Origin: Meridianimaribacter flavus
Lineage (GTDB): Bacteria; Bacteroidota; Bacteroidia; Flavobacteriales; Flavobacteriaceae
Direction: 5' to 3'
Length of the DNA: 64,000 nucleotides
NCBI RefSeq assembly: GCF_004366715.1
Contig: NZ_SOQZ01000003.1
Coordinates: forward strand, 67,001 to 131,000
Both the position numbers and the translations under genes were made by a program. The notes under the pieces were generated by a model. The model made no database searches and had not been told where the DNA came from. It was given only the letters and a program-made list of their open reading frames with translations. This document shows, piece by piece, positions 37,888-47,915 of this stretch (positions are counted from its first letter, which is position 1; every line of letters begins with the position of its first letter).

Positions 37888-37899
37888 TATGTAAATTTG
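37871..37899 (+). promoter_or_regulatory. Promoter of the rpsD-rpoA-rplQ unit
   Basis: TTG (37871-37873), 18 nt, TAAATTTG (37892-37899): an exact -7 box with good spacing. It is embedded in the downstream half of the rpsK terminator and would start a transcript about 95-100 nt before rpsD. Confidence 0.7.
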
Positions 37900-37929
37900 C
37901 AAACTGAAAAATTTTAAACAAGTATCAAC

Positions 37930-37985
37930 GAGAGATTCACGTTTATCGAAGGATAAGATTAAGACCTTAATTCATAAACACTCTC
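37930..37985 (+). promoter_or_regulatory. Structured rpsD leader (candidate S4 autoregulatory element)
   Basis: Nested complementary segments: GAGAG (37930-37934)/CTCTC (37981-37985), GTTTAT (37941-37946)/ATAAAC (37974-37979), AAGG (37949-37952)/CCTT (37965-37968). Together they form an interrupted hairpin of about 56 nt that ends 16 nt before the rpsD ATG. It lies wholly inside the predicted 5' untranslated region. No T-tract follows, so it is not a terminator. Confidence 0.5.
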
Positions 37986-38001
37986 ATAATTTAATTTAAA
38001 A

Positions 38002-38607
38002 ATGGCAAGATATACTGGTCCTAAAACTAAAATAGCTCGTAAATTTGGTGAAGCTATTTTTGGAGATGATAAAGCTTTTGAAAAAAGAAATTATCCTCCA
38101 GGTCAACATGGTGCAAACAAGCGTCGTGGAAAAAAATCTGAATACGCTGTCCAATTAATGGAGAAGCAAAAAGCAAAATACACTTACGGTATTTTAGAAA
38201 AGCAATTCAGAAACATGTTCAAAAAAGCAACTGCTGCTCCAGGAATTACTGGTGAGGTGTTGTTACAACTTTGTGAGTCTCGTTTAGACAACGTGGTTTA
38301 CAGAATGGGAATGTCTCCTTCACGTAGTGGAGCTAGACAATTAGTATCTCACAGACACATTACTGTTAACGGAAACATCGTAAACATTCCTTCTTACCAA
38401 TTAAAAGCAGGAGATGTTGTGGCAGTAAGAGAAAAATCAAAATCTTTAGAAGCAATCCAAAATTCATTAACAAACTCTAGTCATGTTTATGAGTGGATTA
38501 CATGGAATAACGACACTAAGCAAGGAACATTCGTATCTGTTCCTGCAAGAGTTCAAATTCCTGAGAACATCAACGAGCAATTCATCGTCGAATTATATTC
38601 TAAATAA
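38002..38607 (+). CDS. rpsD: 30S ribosomal protein S4 (zinc-free type)
   Basis: A 201-residue S4, a primary assembly protein and, in several bacteria, a translational repressor of its own operon. [21 protein letters not shown] start; the N-terminal zinc-binding cysteines are absent. S4 RNA-binding domain: [29 protein letters not shown] (key [11 protein letters not shown], about 92-102, and [11 protein letters not shown]). It has its own promoter and a structured leader; a 95-nt gap precedes rpoA. Confidence 0.98.
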   Translation: MARYTGPKTKIARKFGEAIFGDDKAFEKRNYPPGQHGANKRRGKKSEYAVQLMEKQKAKYTYGILEKQFRNMFKKATAAPGITGEVLLQLCESRLDNVVYRMGMSPSRSGARQLVSHRHITVNGNIVNIPSYQLKAGDVVAVREKSKSLEAIQNSLTNSSHVYEWITWNNDTKQGTFVSVPARVQIPENINEQFIVELYSK

Positions 38608-38702
38608 TAAATTAAACATATTGGTATTTAGCCAAAGGATTTATTAGACGTCTTCAAGCTTTTAAATCGCGCAACTAAATAACAATTAAAACGAAGAACA
38701 CT

Positions 38703-39695
38703 ATGGCAATATTAAATTTTCAAAAGCCTGACAAAGTAATCATGATCGATTCTACTGATTTTGAAGGCAAATTCGAATTCAGACCACTAGAACCAGGTTA
38801 TGGACTAACAGTAGGAAACGCTTTAAGAAGAGTTTTATTATCTTCTTTAGAAGGTTTCGCAATCACATCTGTAAGAATAGAAGGTGTAGATCACGAGTTT
38901 TCTACAATTGCAGGTGTAGTTGAAGATGTAACAGAAATGATTTTGAACTTAAAGCAAGTAAACTTTAAGCGTCAAATAGATGAAATCGATAACGAGTCTG
39001 TTTCAATCTCAATTTCTGGTCAAGAGCAAATAACAGCTGGAGATTTCCAAAAATTTATTTCAGGTTTCCAAGTACTAAACAAAGACTTAGTGATTTGTAA
39101 CTTAGATCCTAAAGTAAGCATCAATATGGAAATCACTATTGAAAAAGGTAGAGGATATGTTCCTGCTGAAGAAAACAAAAAAGCTTCTGCACCTATTGGA
39201 ACTATTTTTACTGACTCAATATATACGCCAATAAAAAACGTGAAGTACAGTATAGAAAACTTCCGTGTTGAGCAAAAAACCGATTACGAAAAATTAGTTT
39301 TTGAAATCATCACAGACGGTTCTATTCATCCTAAAGATGCTTTAACTGAAGCGGCTAAGATATTAATTCACCACTTCATGTTATTCTCTGATGAGCGTAT
39401 AACTCTTGAGGCTGACGAAATTGCTCAAACTGAAACTTATGATGAAGAATCACTTCACATGAGACAGTTATTAAAAACCAAATTAGTTGATATGGATCTT
39501 TCTGTACGTGCCTTAAACTGTTTAAAAGCTGCAGAGGTTGATACATTAGGAGATTTAGTATCATTCAACAAAAATGATTTAATGAAGTTCCGTAACTTCG
39601 GTAAAAAATCTTTAACTGAGCTAGAAGAATTAGTAAATGTTAAAGGTCTTAACTTCGGAATGGACTTAAGCAAATACAAATTAGATAAAGATTAA
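38703..39695 (+). CDS. rpoA: DNA-directed RNA polymerase subunit alpha
   Basis: A 330-residue alpha subunit. The N-terminal assembly domain shows [28 protein letters not shown] (key [15 protein letters not shown], about 33-47). The C-terminal domain, which contacts promoter DNA and regulators, carries [30 protein letters not shown] (key [12 protein letters not shown]). Full length. Placed between rpsD (95 nt) and rplQ (63 nt), the alpha-operon order. Confidence 0.98.
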   Translation: MAILNFQKPDKVIMIDSTDFEGKFEFRPLEPGYGLTVGNALRRVLLSSLEGFAITSVRIEGVDHEFSTIAGVVEDVTEMILNLKQVNFKRQIDEIDNESVSISISGQEQITAGDFQKFISGFQVLNKDLVICNLDPKVSINMEITIEKGRGYVPAEENKKASAPIGTIFTDSIYTPIKNVKYSIENFRVEQKTDYEKLVFEIITDGSIHPKDALTEAAKILIHHFMLFSDERITLEADEIAQTETYDEESLHMRQLLKTKLVDMDLSVRALNCLKAAEVDTLGDLVSFNKNDLMKFRNFGKKSLTELEELVNVKGLNFGMDLSKYKLDKD

Positions 39696-39758
39696 TCATA
39701 TTTTGCTCTCCTTAGACTTACTCTTTGGATTTGGTAGCAAGATGATAAAACAAAAGTC

Positions 39759-40232
39759 ATGAGACACGGAAAGAAATTTAATCATTTAGGTAGAAAAACT
39801 GCCCACAGAAAAGCAATGTTAGCTAATATGGCATGTTCTTTAATAGAGCACAAGCGTATTAACACTACAGTAGCTAAAGCTAAAGCGTTAAAACAATTTG
39901 TTGAGCCTTTAGTAACAAAATCTAAAGAAGATACTACTCATAACAGACGTATTGTGTTTTCTAGATTAAGACAAAAAGAAGCTGTGGCAGAATTATTTAG
40001 AGATGTTGCTGCTAAGGTAGGAGATCGTCCAGGAGGATACACAAGAATTATTAAGCTTGGTAACCGTCTTGGTGATAACGCTGATATGGCAATGATAGAA
40101 TTAGTTGACTACAACGAAATCTACAATGCTGATAAGCCTAAGAAAAAATCTACTCGTAGAAGTAGAAGAGGTGGTAGCAAAGCAGCTGCAGCTCCTGTTG
40201 CAGAAACTAAGGCAACTAACGAAGAAGAATAA
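39759..40232 (+). CDS. rplQ: 50S ribosomal protein L17
   Basis: A 157-residue L17. [21 protein letters not shown] start and the [21 protein letters not shown] segment are typical. The core is about 120 residues; a basic then Ala/Glu-rich tail ([20 protein letters not shown], then [13 protein letters not shown]) is an extension common in Bacteroidetes. Last gene of the translation cluster, followed by a hairpin terminator. Confidence 0.98.
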   Translation: MRHGKKFNHLGRKTAHRKAMLANMACSLIEHKRINTTVAKAKALKQFVEPLVTKSKEDTTHNRRIVFSRLRQKEAVAELFRDVAAKVGDRPGGYTRIIKLGNRLGDNADMAMIELVDYNEIYNADKPKKKSTRRSRRGGSKAAAAPVAETKATNEEE

Positions 40233-40256
40233 ATGTTAATAAGCATTTGAAATATT

Positions 40257-40289
40257 AAAGGATAAACATTTTAGTTTATCCTTTTTTTT
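40257..40289 (+). terminator. Intrinsic terminator after rplQ
   Basis: AAAGGATAAAC (40257-40267) and GTTTATCCTTT (40274-40284) form an 11-bp stem with a 6-nt loop and a run of eight or more T. A weak -7-like CAATTTTG (40293-40300), 17 nt before carA, follows at once. Confidence 0.85.
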
Positions 40290-40317
40290 ATGCAATTTTG
40301 CGAAACTTTTAGAATCT

Positions 40318-41421
40318 ATGAAGTATAATAAAAGAGAAAAAGCACTAATATTACTAGCAGACGGAACCATATTCTATGGAAAATCAATAGGAAAAAAAGG
40401 TACTGCATTTGGAGAGGTTTGCTTTAACACTGGTACTACAGGCTACCAAGAAATATTTACCGATCCATCTTATTTCGGACAATTAATGGTGACTACCAAT
40501 GCGCACATTGGTAATTATGGAACACTTTCTGAAGAAGTGGAGTCTAATTCCATTAAAATATCAGGTCTAATTTGTAAAAATTTCAGTTTTAATTATTCAA
40601 GACCAGCAGCAGATGATTCTCTCGAAAATTTCTTTGAGAAGAATAATGTATTGGCTATATCTGATGTAGATACAAGAGCTCTTGTAAGCTATATCAGAGA
40701 TAATGGAGCTATGAATGCTGTAATTTCTACTGAGGTTGATAATATTGAAGACCTTAAAAAACAACTAGCAGATGTGCCAAATATGAATGGTTTAGAGTTG
40801 GCTTCTAAAGTATCTACTAAAGAACCATATTATTTTGGTAACGAAAATGCTACGTATAAAATAGCAGCTTTAGATATTGGAATTAAAACTAATATCCTTA
40901 GAAATTTAGCTAAAAGAGATGCCTACATTAAGGTGTTTCCTTACAATTCGACTTTTGAAGAGTTAGAAGCATTTAAACCAGATGGCTATTTCTTATCTAA
41001 TGGACCAGGAGATCCTGAACCTTTGGTTGAAGCACAAAATTTGGCTAAAGAAATCATTAAACGTAACCTTCCGCTATTTGGTATTTGTTTAGGACACCAA
41101 GTAATCGCGTTAGCAAACGGAATTTCTACTTATAAAATGCACCATGGACATAGAGGTATTAATCATCCTGTAAAGAACCTTATTACAGGTAAAGGAGAAA
41201 TTACTTCACAAAACCATGGTTTTGCTATCAATAGAGAGGAAACTGAAAATCATCCAGATATTGAGATTACTCATTTGCATTTAAATGACGATACTGTAGC
41301 AGGTATTAAAATGAAGAGTAAAAACTGTTTTTCAGTTCAATATCATCCTGAAGCAAGTCCTGGACCTCACGATTCGTCGTATCTATTTGACCAATTTATA
41401 GAAAACATTAAAAATAAATAA
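40318..41421 (+). CDS. carA: Carbamoyl-phosphate synthase small subunit
   Basis: A 367-residue glutamine amidotransferase subunit that supplies ammonia to CarB for carbamoyl phosphate (arginine and pyrimidine synthesis). N-terminal domain: FGEVCFNTGTTGYQEIFTDPSY (key NTGTTGYQE). Class I amidotransferase triad: nucleophile C257 in FGICLGHQ, with H343 and E345 in YHPEASPGP. SNGPGDPEPL forms the oxyanion region. carB is not adjacent; the gene stands alone between two terminators, as a single-gene unit. Confidence 0.97.
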   Translation: MKYNKREKALILLADGTIFYGKSIGKKGTAFGEVCFNTGTTGYQEIFTDPSYFGQLMVTTNAHIGNYGTLSEEVESNSIKISGLICKNFSFNYSRPAADDSLENFFEKNNVLAISDVDTRALVSYIRDNGAMNAVISTEVDNIEDLKKQLADVPNMNGLELASKVSTKEPYYFGNENATYKIAALDIGIKTNILRNLAKRDAYIKVFPYNSTFEELEAFKPDGYFLSNGPGDPEPLVEAQNLAKEIIKRNLPLFGICLGHQVIALANGISTYKMHHGHRGINHPVKNLITGKGEITSQNHGFAINREETENHPDIEITHLHLNDDTVAGIKMKSKNCFSVQYHPEASPGPHDSSYLFDQFIENIKNK

Positions 41422-41426
41422 TGAAC

Positions 41427-41465
41427 AAACCTCAAAGAAAATCGATTTTCATTGAGGTTTTTTAT
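41427..41465 (+). terminator. Intrinsic terminator after carA
   Basis: AAACCTCAA (41427-41435)/TTGAGGTTT (41452-41460) with an inner GAAAATC/GATTTTC pairing (41437-41450) separated by one A-A mismatch, then TTTTAT. Confidence 0.82.
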
Positions 41466-41536
41466 TTACGAAAACATTTTAGTAAAATTAAAATGTAATA
41501 ATGAATAGGTAAATACCTTTTAGATTAACAATTTTG

Positions 41537-41544
41537 TAAATTTG
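41537..41544 (+). promoter_or_regulatory. Putative -7 promoter box of eno
   Basis: TAAATTTG, exact TAnnTTTG match, 32 nt before the ATG at 41577. Only TTT (no TTG) is found about 17-20 nt upstream. Confidence 0.6.
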
Positions 41545-41570
41545 ACATACAATTAAACAACATTAAATAG

Positions 41571-42866
<1,296 letters not shown>

Positions 42867-42884
42867 TATTTAAAATATGGTATT

Positions 42885-42920
42885 AAAAAAGGCTTCTGTT
42901 TAATTACAGAAGCCTTTTTT
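42885..42920 (+). terminator. Intrinsic terminator after eno
   Basis: Fifteen-base perfect stem: six A plus GGCTTCTGT (42885-42899) and ACAGAAGCC plus six T (42906-42920), loop TTAATT. Symmetric, so possibly bidirectional. Confidence 0.9.
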
Positions 42921-43007
42921 ACTTTTAACAACTAATTAATGTGTATTAGTTTTTTAAGTAAATTTATTTTAAGTAATTTATACTTCATTATTAAAACTCA
43001 GTACTTA

Positions 43008-44552
43008 ATGTCAAATTTCCTTTTTGTTTCTGCTGAAAACGATGCCATCAAAAAATGTAAAGCTGGTGGCATGGGAGATGTTGTTAGAGACGTTCCTAGG
43101 CAAATAGCAGCTTTAGGTGATAAAGTTAGTGTTATAACTCCTGCTTATGGACGATTGCACATAGGGCAAAAAAAGATTAAAGAGGTTGAGTTTTCTTATA
43201 GAGGAGAAACTGCAAAAGCAATTATTTACCAAGTAGCTCCAAAGAAAGAAATTGAAAACATTACACATTATGTTATTCATCATCCTGATATAAAGTCAGG
43301 TAATATTGCCCATATTTATTTTAATGACCCAGAACAACCATTTTATACTGATGCTTGTATGTTCTCCTTATTCTGTAGTGCAGTAGCAGAGAGTATAACA
43401 CAAAATAGTTTTGGGAAATTAGATGTTGTACACTTACACGATTGGCATACTAGTTTATTGTTGTTTTTAAAAGAATACCATCCTTCTTATAAAGTATTGC
43501 AAAATATAAGGTTTGTATATTCAATTCATAATTTGGCTATTCAAGGTATTAGACCATTTAAAGATAATTACTCTTCGTTACATGCTTTTTATCCTGAGTT
43601 AGATATAGATTATGAGAATTTAAAAGATCCAAGATATCAAGATTGTATAAATCTTATGGCTGTAGGAATTAAACTTGCCGATGTTGTGCACACAGTGTCT
43701 CCTTCCTATAAAGAAGATATAATGAAATCTAGTAATTTTCCAGATTTTATAGGTGGAGAAGGTTTGGAAAACTATTTAAAAGAGGCTAATAAAGAAAACC
43801 GCCTAGTAGGAATTTTAAACGGTTGTAATTATCAAAACATAAACTTAGTACAACATGGTGCGTTTTATGTTAATGCTATTCAAGCGATTTTTGAGTGGTT
43901 GCAAGAACCCGAAAAAGAATATAAAGCTGATTTTTTAATTCATACAGGAGAAAAAATTGTAAGACTCATAAAAGAACCAGCAAAATTTGTTTGTGCCAGT
44001 GTTGCGAGACTAACTGAGCAGAAGTTTTTCTTTTTTAAAAATTCACCAGAATTATTAAAATCAATTTTAGAAAAACTAAAAGCAGTAAATGGTATTTATG
44101 TAGTACTTGGAACTGGTGCACCAGAGTATGAGCAGTTATTACAAAACATAAGCTATGAATATGACAACTTTGTGTTTTTTAATGGACAGTCCGAAGAGGT
44201 TATTGATTCGATTTATACCGAATCTAATTTATACTTAATGCCCAGTCTTTTTGAACCATGCGGAATCAGTCAAATGTTAGCAATGCGAAATGCTCAACCA
44301 TGTCTAGTACACCATACAGGTGGATTGAAAGATACTGTTGAACATTTAAAAACAGGATTTTCATTCAACGGAAAAACAATTGATGAAAAGAATGCTAACT
44401 TTTTATCGGTATTTTCTCAAGCATTAAAAATCTTTTTTGAAGACAAAAGTCAATGGGATACTATTTGCCTCAATGCTAAATCACAAAAGTTTACTTGGCA
44501 ATCTTCAGTAAAAGAATATTACAAGAAATTGTATAAAATAAATGTCAAATAA
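43008..44552 (+). CDS. Glycogen/starch synthase-like glycosyltransferase (GT5)
   Basis: I take the ATG at 43008 (MSNFLFVSAENDAI, 514 residues); an ATG 69 bp upstream would add an atypical hydrophobic leader. GT5 enzymes elongate alpha-1,4-glucan from a nucleotide sugar. The substrate loop reads CKAGGMGDVVRDVP rather than the usual KTGGLGDV; VVHLHDWHTSLL, SIHNLAIQG, ARLTEQK and the C-terminal EPCGISQMLAMRNAQ with HTGGLKDTV are conserved. The altered loop makes the donor preference uncertain, though the lysine and the glycines are kept. glgC and glgB are not in the window. It lies between eno and gltA. Confidence 0.85.
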   Translation: MSNFLFVSAENDAIKKCKAGGMGDVVRDVPRQIAALGDKVSVITPAYGRLHIGQKKIKEVEFSYRGETAKAIIYQVAPKKEIENITHYVIHHPDIKSGNIAHIYFNDPEQPFYTDACMFSLFCSAVAESITQNSFGKLDVVHLHDWHTSLLLFLKEYHPSYKVLQNIRFVYSIHNLAIQGIRPFKDNYSSLHAFYPELDIDYENLKDPRYQDCINLMAVGIKLADVVHTVSPSYKEDIMKSSNFPDFIGGEGLENYLKEANKENRLVGILNGCNYQNINLVQHGAFYVNAIQAIFEWLQEPEKEYKADFLIHTGEKIVRLIKEPAKFVCASVARLTEQKFFFFKNSPELLKSILEKLKAVNGIYVVLGTGAPEYEQLLQNISYEYDNFVFFNGQSEEVIDSIYTESNLYLMPSLFEPCGISQMLAMRNAQPCLVHHTGGLKDTVEHLKTGFSFNGKTIDEKNANFLSVFSQALKIFFEDKSQWDTICLNAKSQKFTWQSSVKEYYKKLYKINVK

Positions 44553-44725
44553 TGCTGTAGTTTATGTGCGCTTGTATTTTCAATTATGAGTTACATCCAA
44601 GCATCAATTTTCGTAATATCACAATAGATAAATCCTTTATGGAGAAGCTTTAAAAATCCTAAGATATTTCGTATTTTCGTACAATCTTTTTAACAATAAA
44701 ACTTTAAAAAAATATAAACATAAAA

Positions 44726-46012
44726 ATGTCAGATAAAGCTACATTAGAAATTAACGGTCAAAAACATGAATTTCCTTTAATTACAGGAACCGAAAATGAG
44801 GTTGCAATAGATATTAAGGCCTTAAGAAGTGTAACAGGAGGCGTTACTACAATTGATCCAGGTTATAAAAATACAGGATCTTGTGTAAGTGCCATTACAT
44901 TTCTTGATGGAGAAAAAGGAATATTGAGGTATAGAGGATATTCAATTGAAGAACTAGCTGAAAAAGCAGATTTCCTTGAAGTAGCTTATCTTTTGATTTT
45001 TGGAGAATTGCCAACACAAGAGCAATTAGATAAATTTCATTCAGACATAAAAAAGCATTCTGTTGTTGACGACGATGTAAAGAAAATTTTAGATGCTTTC
45101 CCTAAGTCAGCACATCCAATGGGAGTTTTGTCTTCGCTTACAAGTGCATTAACAGCGTTTAATCCTTCGTCAGTAAATGTAGATTCTGAAGAAGAAATGT
45201 ACAATGCTATTGTTAGAATTTTAGGTAAGTTCCCAATCTTAGTAGCGTGGACAATGCGTAAGAAAATGGGATTACCATTAGATTACGGAAGCTCATCATT
45301 AGGCTATGTTGAGAACATTTTACAAATGATGTTCAAAAGACCAGATGAAAACTATGAGCAAAACCCAATTTTAGTAAATGCTTTAGACAAGCTTTTAATT
45401 TTACATGCTGATCATGAGCAAAACTGTTCAACTTCTACAGTAAGAATTGTAGGTTCTTCGCATGCAGGTTTATTTGCTTCTTTATCTGCAGGTATTTCTG
45501 CACTTTGGGGACCTTTACATGGTGGAGCAAATCAAGCAGTTTTAGAAATGCTTGAAGCTATCAAAGAAGATGGAGGAGATACTAAAAAATATATGGGTAA
45601 AGCAAAAGACAAAGAAGACCCTTTCCGTTTAATGGGATTCGGACATCGTGTATACAAGAACTTTGACCCAAGAGCTAGAATAATCAAAAAAGCAGCCGAT
45701 GACGTTTTAGGTGATTTAGGTGTTGAAGATCCTATTTTAGATATTGCAAAAGGATTAGAAAAAGAAGCTTTAGAAGATGATTACTTCGTAAAAAGAAAAC
45801 TATATCCTAACGTAGATTTCTACTCAGGAATTATTTATAGATCAATGAATATTCCTGTTGAAATGTTTACAGTAATGTTTGCACTAGGGCGTTTACCTGG
45901 TTGGATTGCTCAATGGAGAGAAATGCGCTTAAATAAAGAGCCAATAGGTCGTCCAAGACAAGTATATACAGGTGAAACATTAAGATCGTTTAAAGGAATT
46001 AACGAGCGTTAA
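44726..46012 (+). CDS. gltA: Citrate synthase
   Basis: A 428-residue type II citrate synthase, entry to the TCA cycle. Catalytic residues are visible: H265 in GPLHGGANQ, H307 in GFGHRVYKNFDPRA, D364 in PNVDFYSG. The N-terminal small beta domain (ATLEINGQKHEFPLI) is the one found in hexameric NADH-regulated forms. HADHEQNCSTSTVRI is also diagnostic. Followed by a terminator; the -7 region is only weakly recognisable (TATTTTCG at 44672-44679). Confidence 0.97.
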   Translation: MSDKATLEINGQKHEFPLITGTENEVAIDIKALRSVTGGVTTIDPGYKNTGSCVSAITFLDGEKGILRYRGYSIEELAEKADFLEVAYLLIFGELPTQEQLDKFHSDIKKHSVVDDDVKKILDAFPKSAHPMGVLSSLTSALTAFNPSSVNVDSEEEMYNAIVRILGKFPILVAWTMRKKMGLPLDYGSSSLGYVENILQMMFKRPDENYEQNPILVNALDKLLILHADHEQNCSTSTVRIVGSSHAGLFASLSAGISALWGPLHGGANQAVLEMLEAIKEDGGDTKKYMGKAKDKEDPFRLMGFGHRVYKNFDPRARIIKKAADDVLGDLGVEDPILDIAKGLEKEALEDDYFVKRKLYPNVDFYSGIIYRSMNIPVEMFTVMFALGRLPGWIAQWREMRLNKEPIGRPRQVYTGETLRSFKGINER

Positions 46013-46034
46013 GCTTAGGCTTATTACATCATAT

Positions 46035-46068
46035 AAGCTTCATTATTTATTTTAATGAAGCTTTTTTT
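46035..46068 (+). terminator. Intrinsic terminator after gltA
   Basis: AAGCTTCATT (46035-46044) and AATGAAGCTT (46054-46063), 10-bp stem with a 9-nt loop, then TTTTT. Confidence 0.8.
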
Positions 46069-46080
46069 ATAATTTATATT

Positions 46081-46995
46081 ATGCTGAAATTGAATGTTAA
46101 AAATGAAACCTCTCGTCTTAGAGCAGTGGTTTTAGGAACAGCTAAAAGTAATGGTCCAACTCCTAAAATAGAGGACGCATACGACCCAAAATCTCTTGAG
46201 CACATAAAAGCAGGGACATATCCCTTAGAAGCCGATATGGTTAATGAAATGGAAGCAGTAGCTAAAGTTTTTGAAAAGTATGATGTAAAAGTGTACAGAC
46301 CTAATATTATTGAGGACTGTAATCAAATTTTTGCCAGAGATATAGCTTTCGTAATTGATGATGTGTTTGTAAAAGCCAATATATTACCAGATCGAGAAGA
46401 AGAGCTAGAAGCCATTCAATATGTTATTGATCAAATTGACCCTAAAAAAGTAATTAGACCTCCTGAAGAAGCTCACATTGAAGGAGGAGATGTGATTGTA
46501 TGGAATGACCATATCTTTATTGGAACTTACCGAGGAGCTGATTATTCTGATTATATTGTGGCTCGTACAAACCAATTAGGTGTAGATTACATTACTGAAA
46601 AATTTCCGCATAAAACCATAAAAAGTTTCGACCTTAAAAAATCTCAAGTAAACCCTAGAGACAATGCTTTACATTTAGATTGCTGCTTTCAACCAATAGG
46701 AACAAATAAAGCAATCTTACATAAAGAAGGGTTTTTAGTTGAAGAAGAGTATGAGTGGTTGCTTAATTTCTTTGGAGAAGAAAATTGTTTTGTCATTACA
46801 AAAGACGAAATGTATGATATGAACAGTAATATTTTTTCAATATCTGAAGACGTGATTATCTCAGAAAAAAACTTTACAAGATTAAATACTTGGTTAAGAA
46901 AAAATGGATTTACTGTTGAAGAAGTTCCTTATGCAGAAATAGCTAAACAAGAAGGTTTACTACGTTGCTCTACAATGCCTTTGATAAGGGATTAA
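46081..46995 (+). CDS. Dimethylarginine dimethylaminohydrolase-like amidinotransferase-superfamily enzyme
   Basis: A 304-residue member of the guanidino-group modifying superfamily, which hydrolyses arginine derivatives. The triad is visible: E134 in HIEGGDVI, H198 in ALHLDCCFQ and C296 in LRCSTMPL; FARDIAF (84-90) binds the guanidine. Dimethylarginine hydrolase is the usual annotation, but peptidyl-arginine- or arginine-deiminase-like activity cannot be excluded. It converges with ACBP, the stops being 1 bp apart. A second superfamily member, ctlX, lies 10 kb away. Confidence 0.8.
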   Translation: MLKLNVKNETSRLRAVVLGTAKSNGPTPKIEDAYDPKSLEHIKAGTYPLEADMVNEMEAVAKVFEKYDVKVYRPNIIEDCNQIFARDIAFVIDDVFVKANILPDREEELEAIQYVIDQIDPKKVIRPPEEAHIEGGDVIVWNDHIFIGTYRGADYSDYIVARTNQLGVDYITEKFPHKTIKSFDLKKSQVNPRDNALHLDCCFQPIGTNKAILHKEGFLVEEEYEWLLNFFGEENCFVITKDEMYDMNSNIFSISEDVIISEKNFTRLNTWLRKNGFTVEEVPYAEIAKQEGLLRCSTMPLIRD

Positions 46996-46996
46996 C

Positions 46997-47263
46997 TTAT
47001 TTTCGGTATAAAAAATAATTGTTTACCAAATCAATATAAATACGTTTAGCTTCATCTGGCGAAACATCTTTAACCTGAAATAATGCATTTGTTTTAAACG
47101 CGTTAATTATAGGCTTTCGGCTACTTGGTCTACCATAGTTGTTTGTAGCCTTTTTGTAGTAAGCATAAAGGCGAAGTAAAAAATCAGCCGGAAAAGGTTC
47201 GGTATGATTGTTTATACGCTCTACAGCGTCTCTAAACTCTATGTCTAGTTCTTCAGGTGTCAT
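46997..47263 (-). CDS. Acyl-CoA-binding protein
   Basis: An 88-residue four-helix ACBP from the ATG at 47263; a TTG 15 bp upstream overlaps psd and is less likely. MTPEELDIEFRDAVERINN, then PFPADFLLRLYAYYKKATNN with the LYAYYKKAT acyl-CoA signature (about residues 31-39). The C-terminal half (NAFKTNALFQVKDVSPDEAKRIYIDLVNN) resembles the family more loosely. ACBP buffers long-chain acyl-CoA in the cytoplasm. It is the last gene of the LUD-cdsA-psd operon, 1 nt after psd. Confidence 0.85.
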   Translation of the reverse strand: MTPEELDIEFRDAVERINNHTEPFPADFLLRLYAYYKKATNNYGRPSSRKPIINAFKTNALFQVKDVSPDEAKRIYIDLVNNYFLYRK

Positions 47264-47264
47264 T

Positions 47265-47915
47265 TTAAATTTCAGCAATAATACTTTCGCCTCCTTTTAC
47301 AACTTGGTTCAAGGTTACTTTAACGTCTGCATCTAAAGGTAAAAATAAATCTACTCTCGACCCAAATTTTATAAACCCAGCATCAGCGCCTTGTATTGCT
47401 TTGTCATCAACCTTAGCATAGTTAACAATACGTTTTGCTAGTGCTCCAGCAATTTGTCTATATAGTATTTTTCCAAACGAATTGTTTTCTACAACAATAG
47501 TCGTGCGCTCGTTTTCTTCACTGGCTTTTGGATGCCATGCAACTAAATATTTCCCAGGATGGTATTTGCTGTACAATACATTTCCACTTATAGGATAACG
47601 TGTAACATGAACGTTAATTGGCGACATAAAAACAGATACCTGTATGCGCTTGTCGTTAAAATATTCTTTTTCAAAAACTTCTTCAATAACTACAACCTTA
47701 CCATCAACAGGCGAAACGGCTTGTTTTTCATTTAAAATGGTGTTTCGTTTAGGGTTTCTAAAAAATTGAAGAATTAAAACCAAGAACACTACAAAAAGTA
47801 GCATTAGTGAAGTTCTTAACCAAGGTAGTTGTACAAAATAATCAATGATCAAAACAGCTCCAACTACTATAACTAGTGAAATAAATATAATTTTATGGCC
47901 TTCTTTATGAAACAT
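47265..47915 (-). CDS. psd: Phosphatidylserine decarboxylase-like proenzyme
   Basis: A 216-residue short Psd of the type common in Bacteroidetes, which makes phosphatidylethanolamine at the membrane. Two N-terminal hydrophobic stretches (about 9-27 and 34-52). VSPVDGKVVVIEE, FMSPINVHVTRYPISG and the pyruvoyl-forming FGS motif (184-186, in KFGSRVDLFLP), where self-cleavage would occur before S186. Overlaps cdsA by 11 bp, which fits a CDP-DAG-dependent phospholipid pathway. Confidence 0.92.
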   Translation of the reverse strand: MFHKEGHKIIFISLVIVVGAVLIIDYFVQLPWLRTSLMLLFVVFLVLILQFFRNPKRNTILNEKQAVSPVDGKVVVIEEVFEKEYFNDKRIQVSVFMSPINVHVTRYPISGNVLYSKYHPGKYLVAWHPKASEENERTTIVVENNSFGKILYRQIAGALAKRIVNYAKVDDKAIQGADAGFIKFGSRVDLFLPLDADVKVTLNQVVKGGESIIAEI

